Below, one piece after another: positions 9,030 through 17,123 of a stretch of DNA of 64,000 nucleotides (its first letter is position 1; each line of letters starts with the position of its first letter). The DNA lies in assembly GCA_038207565.1 (NCBI GenBank), contig JBBQZQ010000001.1, positions 276,054-340,053 of the forward strand. Reading direction: 5' to 3'. Position numbers and translations under genes: made by a program. Under the pieces are notes generated by a model. It made no database searches. It saw only the letters and a list, made by a program, of their open reading frames with translations, and had not been told where the DNA came from. The DNA is from JALZAI01 sp038207565 (lineage in GTDB: Bacteria; Actinomycetota; Actinomycetes; Mycobacteriales; Jatrophihabitantaceae).

Positions 9030-9225
9030 CAGCGGCCGGCACACCCGTTCACCCAGGCGCTGCTCTCCGGGGTGCCGAGCCCGGATCCGCGTGCCGAGCC
9101 CGGCCGCCGCCGCGCGTGATCGACAAGGACGTGCCGAGCCCGGTCCGCCCCGAGACCAGTTGCCGGTTCCGGGGCCGCTGGCCGAAGGTGGCGAAGGAGC
9201 TCAGCGATGCTCAAACCGCTGTGGT
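9030..9225 (+). pseudogene. Remnant of Opp/Dpp-type ABC ATPase C-terminus
   Basis: Only the tail of an oligopeptide/dipeptide transporter ATPase survives. One frame reads HPFTQALLSGVPSPDPRAEP up to a stop at 9117-9119; the next frame continues DVPSPVRPETSCRFRGRWPKVAKE. These match the family's conserved HPYT-x-ALL-x-AVP-x-PDP and GE-x-PSP-x-x-PPSGC-x-F-x-x-RCP signatures. The ATP-binding body is missing and the fragment is frameshifted, so it cannot function. Confidence 0.75.
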
Positions 9226-9671
9226 GCGAGAACGAGTGACCCGCACTTATCGACTGCGGACAGGGTCGTCTCGTCGCCTGCCATTACGTCGGGGTCAAGC
9301 CAGCTTCTGACAGCCGGCTGACCGGTCGAGGTGGCCGCCACGTCGAACGAGCGTGCGCTCGCACTCACTCGGCGGCCAGGGGTTGGGGCGAGGTGCGCCT
9401 CGACGAGGAAGGCGGCCGGCACGAACAGCTGCGGCTCGAGCCTCTCGTGGCCTTTCTCGGCGAGTGCACTGGCCCGTGGCACCGCGTCGCGGGCCAGCGC
9501 CGATGACGCTGGGCGCGGCGGCCCGCTGCGCCGCCACGCCACCCAAACGGCGCACAGTGCGATCAGCGTGAACGCAGCGCCTAGTATCCCGGCCGGGCCC
9601 GAGATGGCCAGACCGCCGTCGGCGACCCCGCCGCCGGCGCCGCACCCCGGCAATGCTTGAAGCAGTTGCAT
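9201..9671 (-). CDS. Doubtful small protein with one membrane helix
   Basis: A 156-codon frame 40 bp downstream of the larger membrane-protein gene on the same strand. It has one convincing hydrophobic helix (GPAGILGAAFTLIALCAVWVAW) followed by a long uncharacteristic region, and its 3' part overlaps the Opp/Dpp remnant. No family recognised and no clear ribosome site; it may be spurious. Confidence 0.3.
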   Translation of the reverse strand: MQLLQALPGCGAGGGVADGGLAISGPAGILGAAFTLIALCAVWVAWRRSGPPRPASSALARDAVPRASALAEKGHERLEPQLFVPAAFLVEAHLAPTPGRRVSASARSFDVAATSTGQPAVRSWLDPDVMAGDETTLSAVDKCGSLVLAPQRFEHR

Positions 9672-9711
9672 CGCGCACCGGCTCTCGTCGTGGATTGTGT
9701 TCGGATCGGTT

Positions 9712-10704
9712 CTATTTGGCCGCGGGCGCCGGAGTGGCGCGTGGGCTGGTCGGTGCGCTGCCGTCGTCGACGTGCCGGAAGGTCAGCGCCTGGCCGACGC
9801 CGCACAGGACGATGACCGCGGCACAGGCGAGCGCGATGAAAGCCGGTACGTGGACGTCGGCCGTACTCGTGACGTTTCCTGCGAATCCGGTGCCTGGCTG
9901 GTGCGACGAGTCGATGAACGGACCGTCCACGATTCGGTACAGAATCCGCACGGCGGCGACAAGACCGGCGACAGCGACAACCGCGCCGATCGCGCCCGGG
10001 GCCAGCGGGGCGCGCCGACGCGCCGCGCTAATGACGAGGAAGACGACCAGACCTGCGAGCAGCACGGCTTGGTCGGCCGTTTTCGGGATGGCCAGCCACG
10101 CACTGAAGTTCTTGGCCGGACCGGTGGAAAAGGCGTTGGAGTAGAACGGCAACGCGGTGAAACCGATGCCAACCATGAGCACCGCGGCCACGGCGGACAG
10201 GCTCAGCAAGGGCGTGCTGCCGGCCTGGTCCGGCACCGCCCAGGTGCGCGGCACGGTCCGACGCGCGGCCGCGCTGCGCACGTGCAGCAGCCCGCCGACC
10301 AACGCTGCCGCGCAGCCGACGACGGCGAGATAGAGCCCGAACTGGATCGTCGTAGGCGGGGACTTCGCAGAGACACAGTAGTTCAGGCAGCCGAAGGGCG
10401 GGATGGTGATCCGATAGAGGAGTTGGGCGAGGCCGACCGCTCCCACGGCGGCGATGATCCCGCCGATGACCGAGCCACGTGCCGGCGCGCGATCCGCCGC
10501 TACCAAGATCACGATTACGGTCGTGACCAGGGCCGACGCGAGAACCAGATCCGACGCGTGTGGCACTCCGATCCACGCACTGGCTATGTAGGGCGTCTTC
10601 GAATTAGGGTTCAGGACGTACCAGTCGGTTCCAATTGAGACGAACGAGACCACCGCGCCGGCGACCGCGAGCCAGAGTCCGAGCGAGATTCGCTGCACGT
10701 TCAA
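9712..10704 (-). CDS. Multi-pass membrane protein of unknown function
   Basis: 330-residue protein with about eight hydrophobic helices arranged as two similar halves: each half carries a helix pair, an aromatic-rich outer loop (for example FGCLNYCVSAKS in the first) and a LYRI motif near IPPFG or IVDGPF (LLYRITIPPFG and ILYRIVDGPF), suggesting an internal duplication. The C-terminus is Pro/Ala-rich. I do not recognise the family and assign no function. It has no obvious operon partner other than the doubtful frame at 9201. Confidence 0.7.
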   Translation of the reverse strand: MNVQRISLGLWLAVAGAVVSFVSIGTDWYVLNPNSKTPYIASAWIGVPHASDLVLASALVTTVIVILVAADRAPARGSVIGGIIAAVGAVGLAQLLYRITIPPFGCLNYCVSAKSPPTTIQFGLYLAVVGCAAALVGGLLHVRSAAARRTVPRTWAVPDQAGSTPLLSLSAVAAVLMVGIGFTALPFYSNAFSTGPAKNFSAWLAIPKTADQAVLLAGLVVFLVISAARRRAPLAPGAIGAVVAVAGLVAAVRILYRIVDGPFIDSSHQPGTGFAGNVTSTADVHVPAFIALACAAVIVLCGVGQALTFRHVDDGSAPTSPRATPAPAAK

Positions 10705-11335
10705 ACCGCCTCGTGATCGATGTCTTCCCTTCCTACCCTCGCTAGGTGTGCTTGGCTAAGTGTGCGAAACATCTAGAAGGGTGATTGTCAGCTCCGTCAG
10801 CGAGGACTCGTGGTTGTCGCTTTCCGGTACAGCCATGCGTGCGCCGCGCGTTCGATCCGGTACGACCGCGACCGTTGCCCGCCCAACTTGAGCGAGGTGC
10901 GCGGCCGCCGAGGCCTGACGCAGCGCGACCCGAACACAGGCTCGGGCGGCGCCACCGCGAAGTGTTGGGATCGAGAGGACCCGTCGTGTGAGCACCTGGT
11001 GAACACGAGTCCGTCGGTGGTGAGGTCAACGCGGCTGCGCACAAGGTAGAACCCGAGGCAAAGCAGGCTGGCGAGCCCGTCAGCCGAGGGGCTCGCGGTG
11101 GGAGGTGGGCGCGGTTGGCGCTGACTGCGGCGCGTGAACGATAAGTTTGCTGTCCTCACGATCCGCGAAACGATCTTCGTCAATCCGATCGGTCGTCTGG
11201 TAACCGGTCAGAACCAGGAACGCTGGCCGCGGGCTCAAAGCCCGGCCATTTGCGCGAAGCTCTAAACGACACTGATCTGGCGCGGGTCGCGGTCGCCGCC
11301 CTGATCGCGTATCACGGTCGGCGCTGTGCGGCACT
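10705..11335. other. Intergenic stretch without a supported gene
   Basis: Frames on both strands are short, Arg-rich and lack ribosome sites or family features. The stretch lies between a membrane-protein gene and an integrase remnant, so it may be decayed mobile DNA. Confidence 0.4.
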
Positions 11336-11782
11336 GTGCGGCGCTTGCCGCGCACCGACATTCACGACCGGCGGACGGCCACGATGAGCGCGACATCCCA
11401 CTCGCACCCCTCGTCCGCGACCGCATCTCCCCCCTTCCTCGACGAACACGCCATCAACTGGCCGGCCACCGCGAACCCCCAGCTGTTCATCGCCCACCAC
11501 CCGTCGGTCGCCGTAACCGCCGTTGGGCACCGCTGGGTCCAGCTCAAGATCGGAACGGAGCTCACCGCCTCGGCCATCCGCACCGACCGGATCCTGCACG
11601 AAGCACACCTCACCTGAGGTGGCAGGCGCCGTCTCACCGACCTGTTCGGGCTCAGCTTCCAAGCCGCCAGCCGCTGTACCGACACTGTCGACCACCCCGA
11701 TTTCGCCCCCCACGAGCAGCGTCTTACCGTGGGCATCGCGCCGGCCGACCGTCGGCAACCCGGCGGCGAGCAGGATGAGTGA
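11336..11782 (+). pseudogene. C-terminal remnant of a tyrosine recombinase with in-frame stop
   Basis: The frame reads FLDEHAINWPATANPQLFIA, then SAIRTDRILHEAHLT, a TGA at 11615-11617, and continues in the same frame as GGRRRLTDLFGLSFQAASRC and TDTVDHPDF to a stop at 11780. This matches the C-terminus of actinobacterial tyrosine integrases (R-x-RWPATANPHL and REDRILDEAHATGGD then L-x-x-LFG-x-x). The catalytic N-terminal part is absent. The MFS gene starts at the next base. Confidence 0.65.
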
Positions 11783-13027
11783 GTGAGTTCCCGGCGGCGT
11801 GTCACCACCCGCTCGGTGCTGAGCAATCCCAACTACCGCCGATTGATCTGCGCTCAGACGATTTCGCGGTGGGGTGACACCGCAGCCACCGTCGCTCTGG
11901 TCGTGCTGGTCTTCCGGCTCACCGGTTCCGGCCTGGGCGTCAGCGCCGCGATCATCGCCGAGATCCTGCCGGTGCTGCTGCTGGCCCCGATCGCGGGCGT
12001 GCTCGTGGACCGGATGCCCCGCATCCGGGTCATGATCGCCGCCGACCTGTGGCGAGCCGCCTTGGCCGCGACATTGCCGTTCGTCGACCAGCACGTGATC
12101 GCCGTCTACGCCATCGCCTTCGGCCTGTCCGCCGGCTCGGTCTTCTTCAACCCCGCCTCCGCCTCCACACTGCCCGGCATCGTCACCGAGGATGAACTCC
12201 TCGCCGCCAACAGCGGCCTGTGGTCCGCAGCCGTCATCTCCCAAATCGTCGTGGCGCCACTGGCCGGCGTGATGGTCGCGGCGTGGGGCGTCGGGCCAGC
12301 ATTCTGGATCAACGCCACCAGCTTCCTCATCTCCGCGCTCATCCTGACGCGGCTGCACCTGCACCGCCCGCCCCGCTCCACGGGCGGCGAGCCGTGGCGG
12401 ACACGACTGCTCGACGGCGCCCGGCTGCTCGTCCGCGACCAGCTGCTGAGACTGCTGGCCATCATCCAGCTGCTGGCCGCCCTGTCCGCAGGCGCGACCA
12501 GCGCCCTGCTCGTCGTCCTCGCCGAACAACACCTGCACACCGGGCCGCGCGGCTACGGTCTGCTGCTCGGCGCGATCGGAATCGGCGCCGCCCTGGGTCC
12601 GCTGCTGCTCACCCGGCTCACCCACAACCCCCGCAGGCCCTCGCTCATCTTCGGTCCCTACCTGCTTCGCGGGCTGGTCGACCTCATCCTCGCCACCACC
12701 CGAGACCTGCCCATCGCGGTGATCGCGCTCGGCGTCTACGGCATCGGCACATCCACCGGCATGGTCACCTACAACTCCCTGCTGCAAACCGAGGTCCCCG
12801 ACCACGCCCGCGGACGCGTCTTCGCCGGCATGGACATGATCTGGCAAACCGGCCGACTCGCCTCCATCCTCCTCGGCGCGCTGGCCGCCGACGCCGTCGG
12901 CATCCAAGCCGTCTACGCCCTCGGCGGCAGCCTGCTGCTCATCGCAGGCGCCCTCGGCCTCACCGGCATGTCCAAGAAACCAACCCTGACCGAGCACCCG
13001 AGTTCTCGAACCGAAGCATCCAAGTAG
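11783..13027 (+). CDS. MFS transporter (MFS_3 / enterobactin-exporter-like)
   Basis: 414-residue major-facilitator protein with about 12 hydrophobic helices. The N-terminus (NPNYRRLICAQTISRWGD) and the loop AGVLVDRMPRIRVM between helices 2 and 3 are typical of the MFS_3 exporter group; a second loop TEVPDHARGRVFAGM precedes helix 10 region. Substrate unknown; relatives are drug or siderophore exporters. The GTG at 11783 directly follows the integrase remnant's last stop codon, so its promoter probably lies in that remnant. Confidence 0.88.
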   Translation: MSSRRRVTTRSVLSNPNYRRLICAQTISRWGDTAATVALVVLVFRLTGSGLGVSAAIIAEILPVLLLAPIAGVLVDRMPRIRVMIAADLWRAALAATLPFVDQHVIAVYAIAFGLSAGSVFFNPASASTLPGIVTEDELLAANSGLWSAAVISQIVVAPLAGVMVAAWGVGPAFWINATSFLISALILTRLHLHRPPRSTGGEPWRTRLLDGARLLVRDQLLRLLAIIQLLAALSAGATSALLVVLAEQHLHTGPRGYGLLLGAIGIGAALGPLLLTRLTHNPRRPSLIFGPYLLRGLVDLILATTRDLPIAVIALGVYGIGTSTGMVTYNSLLQTEVPDHARGRVFAGMDMIWQTGRLASILLGALAADAVGIQAVYALGGSLLLIAGALGLTGMSKKPTLTEHPSSRTEASK

Positions 13028-13193
13028 CGTCACGCCGACAGCCCGTCAGACCATTGAACCCAACACCTATCGCGAAACGTGTTCGATGTACTTCACGCCA
13101 GGGAGCACCCGGCTTCCGAGTTCAACCAGCAGCTGTCTCATCGCGGTAAGCCGACCGGCACCACGATCGGCAAGGAGGTCGGCTGCCAGACCG

Positions 13194-13958
13194 TCAGTTA
13201 GCGGTGGTCGGCACCAGGAGCTCGGCTGCGAGGGCGGACACCGCGGCTACGACATTGAGTGCCGCCGGCCACTCGATGACCGGGACCCGTTCTCGGTCGG
13301 CAGTCACGACGTCCTCGCTCCAGGGCACTGTGCCGGCGAGGGTGAGCCCGTGGCGTTCACAGAATTCGGAGATCGCGTCCGCGTCACCCGGCGAGCGCAC
13401 CTTGTTGGCGACGATCAGGAGCCGCTCGACGTTGAGTTCCGCGACCAGGGCTGCCATGCGACGCACCGTCTCGAGCGAGCGGTAATAGGGCTCGGCGATC
13501 AGGCAGATCGTGTCGACGTGCCGCACGGTGCCGCGGCTGAGGTGCTCGGGGGAGGCCTCCATGTCGACGACGACGAGCCGCTCTGCGGAGCCGAGATCCT
13601 CCAATAGCGAGGACACGACGGCGTGCGCTGAGCACAGGCATCCTTCATCGGCGTGCGCGGGTGCGCCCATGCCCAGCAGGCGGACGCCGTCGGGTGCAGG
13701 CAACGCGTAGCGGTCGAGGACTCCGTCGATAGGGATGGTCAGACCGGCACCGCCGATCCGGCGCGACACAAGCGACGGCGAGACTCGTCCCAGGGCGGCC
13801 GCCTGCTCGATGGACATGCCCAGGGCGGCGGCAAGGTTGGGGTTGGCGTCGGCGTCGATGGCGACGACCGAGCGACCGGTGCGGGCTGCCACGCGCGCGA
13901 GCGTCGCGCTGATCGTCGTTTTGCCGGCCCCGCCCTTACCGGCGACGGCGACCCTCAA
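13194..13958 (-). CDS. CooC/MinD-type ATPase with CxC motif (ATPase A)
   Basis: 254-residue SIMIBI-class ATPase. Deviant Walker A GKGGAGKTT is at residues 7-15, the switch region DADANPNLAAALG follows, and GCLCS supplies Cys107 and Cys109, matching the Cys-X-Cys pair that binds metal at the dimer interface of CooC, the nickel-insertion ATPase of CO dehydrogenase. Walker B region reads RLVVVDMEASPEHL. It is the last of six coupled genes (ATGA overlap with the PadR gene) running away from hhyS. A role in metal delivery to the hydrogenase is inference from motif and neighbourhood. Confidence 0.85.
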   Translation of the reverse strand: MRVAVAGKGGAGKTTISATLARVAARTGRSVVAIDADANPNLAAALGMSIEQAAALGRVSPSLVSRRIGGAGLTIPIDGVLDRYALPAPDGVRLLGMGAPAHADEGCLCSAHAVVSSLLEDLGSAERLVVVDMEASPEHLSRGTVRHVDTICLIAEPYYRSLETVRRMAALVAELNVERLLIVANKVRSPGDADAISEFCERHGLTLAGTVPWSEDVVTADRERVPVIEWPAALNVVAAVSALAAELLVPTTAN

Positions 13959-14326
13959 GGGACTGCGTTCTGATGTTCAGCTAGCCGGTTGTAGCGGCGG
14001 CGGTAGGCGGCGAGCGCGCGGACCGTCTCGGCCAACGAACCGGCCATGGCGTGTAGCCAATCCATGCCTTCGTCGGTTAGTTCGTAGGTGCGTCGCGCAG
14101 GCCCGGACGTCGACGGCTCCCAGGACGAGCGGACCAAACCTTCCTCGTCCATCGCCCGCAGACAACGGTAAAGCCCCCCGGGATCTGGCTGGCTGACCCC
14201 GAGCTGGCCGAGCTGGTCGAGCAACTCGTAGCCGTGCGACATCCCCTCGCCGAGCAACAGGAGCAGGCAGGGGCGCAGGTAATTGCGAGGCAGCCCGATG
14301 CCGTTGTCCTCCGGCCGCGTGGTCAC
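13955..14326 (-). CDS. PadR-family transcriptional regulator
   Basis: 123-residue winged-helix regulator. LRPCLLLLLGEGMSHGYELLDQL is the PadR helix 1-2 signature, followed by GGLYRCLRAMDEEGLVRSSWEP, the recognition helix and start of the wing, and RRTYELTDEGMDWL. A C-terminal helix for dimerisation follows. The GTG at 14326 overlaps the previous gene's stop (GTGA), which fixes the start; a longer in-frame extension is Arg-rich and not family-like. Being inside the operon, it probably autoregulates it and perhaps the divergent hhySL promoter. Confidence 0.85.
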   Translation of the reverse strand: MTTRPEDNGIGLPRNYLRPCLLLLLGEGMSHGYELLDQLGQLGVSQPDPGGLYRCLRAMDEEGLVRSSWEPSTSGPARRTYELTDEGMDWLHAMAGSLAETVRALAAYRRRYNRLAEHQNAVP

Positions 14327-14709
14327 TGGAGGGTTCCGATTCCGCGCTCGGCGGCGCAGGCGACGGCTTCCTCCACCGAGTTGTGGCACCAGCAATCTGC
14401 GCTGCACTCCCCATGAGCGGGGCGGGTCAAGTCGGCGAAGGACAGGGCAAATTCGGTCTTGCCCTCCGCGAGACCGGATTCGGACAATGTGTAACCGCCC
14501 GGAACGCAGTCGAGGTAGCCGTCGGTGACAAGGCGGTCAAGGTAACGAGTGCCATGGGCTGCGTCCACCCCGAGAAAGCGTTCGAGCAGCGCCGCGTCAA
14601 CGACATCGCCCAACCCCTCGCCACGCAGCCAGTACATGACCTGCAGGATCTCGCTGCGCCAGTACATCGTGCGCAACGCTTCGGACTTCGGTGGGTGCAG
14701 GGAGTCCAT
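14323..14709 (-). CDS. Conserved-looking winged-helix-like protein with CxxxCWC motif
   Basis: 128-residue protein not recognised. The first ~75 residues (MYWRSEILQVMYWLRGEGLG ... LERFLGVD ... YLDRLVTDGYL) resemble a winged-helix fold including a wing-like GGYTLSESG strand pair. The C-terminus has HGECSADCWCHN, three Cys in a compact CxxxCxC arrangement with flanking His, a plausible Fe-S or metal site. The ATG at 14709 lies 3 bp after the previous stop. A redox- or metal-sensing regulator is one possibility; a maturation factor is another. Confidence 0.75.
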   Translation of the reverse strand: MDSLHPPKSEALRTMYWRSEILQVMYWLRGEGLGDVVDAALLERFLGVDAAHGTRYLDRLVTDGYLDCVPGGYTLSESGLAEGKTEFALSFADLTRPAHGECSADCWCHNSVEEAVACAAERGIGTLQ

Positions 14710-14711
14710 GA

Positions 14712-14981
14712 TCAGCGCGCCGTGGTGGCCGCGGCGGTATCGGCAAGATCGGTGAGATCGCCGAGCGCGCCGGCGATGGTGTCGAGCTGGTCGTTGACGG
14801 TGAGGACGGCGGGGCCGATTACGTCGCACTGGGTCTCGATCGCGCGTACCCCGAATGCAACCTTGCCCAGCAGGGGCGAGGTGCGGCGCAGTGAGGCAGC
14901 GATGCGGATCAGGTAGTACACAAGGACGGCGACGACGACGACGATCTCGGCGATCGTAAGAACGATCAACAGGGCGGTCAT
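14712..14981 (-). CDS. Small one-helix membrane protein (family M1, copy 1)
   Basis: 89-residue protein: one N-terminal hydrophobic helix (residues about 3-25), then a ~60-residue amphipathic tail containing LGKVAFGVRAIE, TVNDQLDTI and AGALGDL. It is a clear paralogue of the protein at 23070-23336, which shares LGKV-x-FGV-x-x-I, an N-x-QL/DL step and the ADAL/AGAL end. Its ATG overlaps the upstream stop (ATGA). The ORF can be extended 5' but that part is the shadow of the upstream gene. Function unknown; likely cytoplasm-facing anchor or scaffold. Confidence 0.75.
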   Translation of the reverse strand: MTALLIVLTIAEIVVVVAVLVYYLIRIAASLRRTSPLLGKVAFGVRAIETQCDVIGPAVLTVNDQLDTIAGALGDLTDLADTAAATTAR

Positions 14982-15364
14982 GGGGTCGGCCGCTCTGAAT
15001 CGGGCGTCGGGGACGGGCGCGGTGGGTGCGGACGTTCCATCGAATCGGGCGTCGGATGCGCCGTCGCCGCGGCGTGTCGTGAGGGCGCAGGTGTCGGTGT
15101 CAGTCCGGACGCAGGCGTCGGACTCAGCAGCGCGACATGCAGCATCGCCTCGTCGGTGAGCATCGTGAGCCGGTGGGAGGTCTCCGGGAGCAGCCAAGTC
15201 GTCGCTGTGTTGCGGGCAACCTGCTTACCTGCCGTCCAGACCAGGGCGGCGCCATTCTCGATTCGGTGCACCTCGCGCAGGAACGTCTCCAACAGCACGA
15301 CCACGACGACGGCCACGATCAGTCCGAGGACCAGGGCGATCGTCCAGTACGCGTTGTCGCTCAT
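14978..15364 (-). CDS. Membrane-anchored protein with Pro/Thr-rich tail
   Basis: 128 residues: a single helix at about 6-24 (YWTIALVLGLIVAVVVVVLL), a helical stretch REVHRIENGAALVWTAGKQV, the segment SHRLTMLTDEAMLHVALL, then a 45-residue Pro/Thr/Ser/Ala-rich tail that looks disordered. No family recognised. Both ends overlap neighbours by ATGA, so it is translated with the two other small membrane proteins. Likely part of a membrane module linked to the hydrogenase, by position only. Confidence 0.72.
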   Translation of the reverse strand: MSDNAYWTIALVLGLIVAVVVVVLLETFLREVHRIENGAALVWTAGKQVARNTATTWLLPETSHRLTMLTDEAMLHVALLSPTPASGLTPTPAPSRHAAATAHPTPDSMERPHPPRPSPTPDSERPTP

Positions 15365-15612
15365 GAAGCGGCTCTCGGGGTCAGGCTGTGCCGCGCATCC
15401 GCGGCGGCGGCGACGATGCGATCGGCGGTCTGCACGGTGGCGTGGAGTTGCCACAGGGCCGCCGTGCCGTCGCGCGCGTCGTTCAGAGCGGCCAGCACCG
15501 CCTCGGCTCGTTCCGCGGTGCGCCGCGCGCCTCTGATCATGAGCAACAGGGCAGCGGCCACAATGATAACGACGACGGCACCGATGAGGTAGCCGAGAAT
15601 CCAGCCGTTCAC
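15361..15612 (-). CDS. Small one-helix membrane protein, first gene of operon
   Basis: 83 residues from a GTG at 15612 (AGGAG 5 nt upstream; other in-frame starts lack a site). One helix (ILGYLIGAVVVIIVAAALLLMI) is followed by a basic turn and an amphipathic tail AERAEAVLAALNDARDGTAALW. Its design resembles the protein at 23348-23605 (helix, basic turn, about 60-residue helical tail). It opens the six-gene operon divergent from hhyS. Confidence 0.7.
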   Translation of the reverse strand: MNGWILGYLIGAVVVIIVAAALLLMIRGARRTAERAEAVLAALNDARDGTAALWQLHATVQTADRIVAAAADARHSLTPRAAS

Positions 15613-15736
15613 AGGCACTCCTGACAGGAAGGAGAGGGTGTCGCGACCGTACACCCGCACGGCTGCTATGTGTATGGTGCACCTAGAGTCCTATGTGATC
15701 CACTGCACAGACGCTATCGGCTAGAGGGAGCGGCGC
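15613..15736. promoter_or_regulatory. Divergent control region between hhyS and the PadR operon
   Basis: This 124-bp gap must hold both promoters. It contains two direct copies of CTATGTG (15666-15672 and 15691-15697, 25 bp apart) and the palindrome GGTGCACC (15676-15683) between them, a layout that could bind the PadR regulator coded in the left operon. No confident -35/-10 pair can be assigned by eye. GAGGGAG lies just before the hhyS ATG. Confidence 0.4.
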
Positions 15737-17101
15737 ATGTCGGATCGGCACACGAGGTCACCGCAACTCCTGGCGCGCACCCCGGCGCAGGAATTGCTCG
15801 ACGCCCTCGGCCCCGTCAAGGGCTTCCACGATGTCAGCAATCTTGGCGCCTTCGGAATGCCGTCGGGGGCGATGACCGAGGACATGCTCGCGGGCGTGGC
15901 AGAGGCGAGCGGCGCGACGCGCTTCGGGCCGCTGGAGAAGGTGCACGCGTTCTGGTTCGCGGGCATGAGTTGCGACGGCTGCAGCGTCGCCGCCACCGGT
16001 GCCACCAACCCCTCGGTCGAGAGCATGATGCTGGGCGCCCACCCCGGCATTCCCCGGGTGATCCTGCATCACCCCGTGCTCAACATGGAATCCGGTCCGC
16101 ACTATCTGCGTCCTGCCGAGGACGCGATCGCGGGCACGCTCAATGCGCCTTACGTGGTCATCCTCGAAGGGTCAATAGCCGACGAGGTGGTGGCCCACGC
16201 CGCTGGTGGCTACTGGTCGGCGACGGGCGAAGAGCCGTGGGGGCCCGACGGCGCACTGCGCCCGGTGAGTTCCACCGAGTGGATCGCCCGGCTAGCCGCC
16301 AACGCCGCCGCCATGATCGCCATCGGAACGTGCGCCACCTGGGGCGGCGTGCCCGCGGCCGAGGGTAACCCCACCGGCGCCATGAGTCTGATGGACTTCC
16401 TCGGCAAAGACTACCGCTCGGTGCTCGGCGTCCCGATCGTAAACATTCCCGGCTGCCCACCGGTCGGCGACAACTTCACCGAGACCATCGCGGCCGTCCT
16501 GTACTTCCTGCAGGGCTTCGGCCCGCTGCCGGAGTTCGACGAACTCGGGCGTCCGGCCTGGCTGTTCGGCGAGACCGTCCACCGCCGGTGCGTGCGCGGC
16601 GCCTACTACGAAGAGGGCAGCTTCGCGCACGAATTCGGGGATCCAGAATGCCTGGTCGAGATCGGGTGCTGGGGGCCCGTGGTCAACTGCAACATCACCT
16701 CACGCGGAGCGGTGAAAGGCATCGGCGGATGCATGAACGCCGGCGGGGCCTGCATCGGGTGCACCATGCCGGGCTTCCCGGACAAGTTCACCCCCTTCTA
16801 CAAGCGACCGCCCGGGTCGATGGCGTCGACGTCGGTGTCGCGAATCGTCGGCAGCGTCATCCGGCCCCTACGAAAGTTCAGCAACAACAACCTCAACCGC
16901 GAGGTGCGCTGGGACCGCCAGGGGGCGTCGCCCAGCGCCTTCTCCCGCGAGAAGGCCGAGCCTTCGCCGCTGGCCGACGTCGGCCACAAGTTCTACGACA
17001 AGAGGCGCCGCTCCAGCGATACGGCCCGCAACGATGCCGACGTCTGGGGCAAGCGACCCGACGAGGCCCCCAGCGGCGGTAGCCCGCGCGTCCGTTCCTG
17101 A
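15737..17101 (+). CDS. hhyS: Group 1h (5) [NiFe]-hydrogenase small subunit
   Basis: 454-residue Fe-S subunit that passes electrons from the NiFe site. GMSCDGCS (Cys79, Asp80, Cys82) with Cys199 (IGTCATWGG) and Cys240 (IPGCPP) forms the proximal cluster site; the Asp beside the first Cys is the hallmark of oxygen-tolerant actinobacterial-type enzymes. Distal ligands are His282, Cys285, Cys305 and Cys311; medial ligands Cys318, Cys332, Cys339 and Cys342. There is no Tat signal and no C-terminal membrane helix, so it is cytoplasmic, with a long basic C-terminal tail. hhyL follows 22 bp later. Confidence 0.95.
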   Translation: MSDRHTRSPQLLARTPAQELLDALGPVKGFHDVSNLGAFGMPSGAMTEDMLAGVAEASGATRFGPLEKVHAFWFAGMSCDGCSVAATGATNPSVESMMLGAHPGIPRVILHHPVLNMESGPHYLRPAEDAIAGTLNAPYVVILEGSIADEVVAHAAGGYWSATGEEPWGPDGALRPVSSTEWIARLAANAAAMIAIGTCATWGGVPAAEGNPTGAMSLMDFLGKDYRSVLGVPIVNIPGCPPVGDNFTETIAAVLYFLQGFGPLPEFDELGRPAWLFGETVHRRCVRGAYYEEGSFAHEFGDPECLVEIGCWGPVVNCNITSRGAVKGIGGCMNAGGACIGCTMPGFPDKFTPFYKRPPGSMASTSVSRIVGSVIRPLRKFSNNNLNREVRWDRQGASPSAFSREKAEPSPLADVGHKFYDKRRRSSDTARNDADVWGKRPDEAPSGGSPRVRS

Positions 17102-17123
17102 ATAACCTCGAGGAGTCCCGCGC

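Noticed and set aside
11312..13033. 573-codon minus-strand frame opposite the MFS gene
   Set aside because: Gly/Asp/Glu/Gln-rich, no family features; it is the mirror of a real, well-recognised gene.
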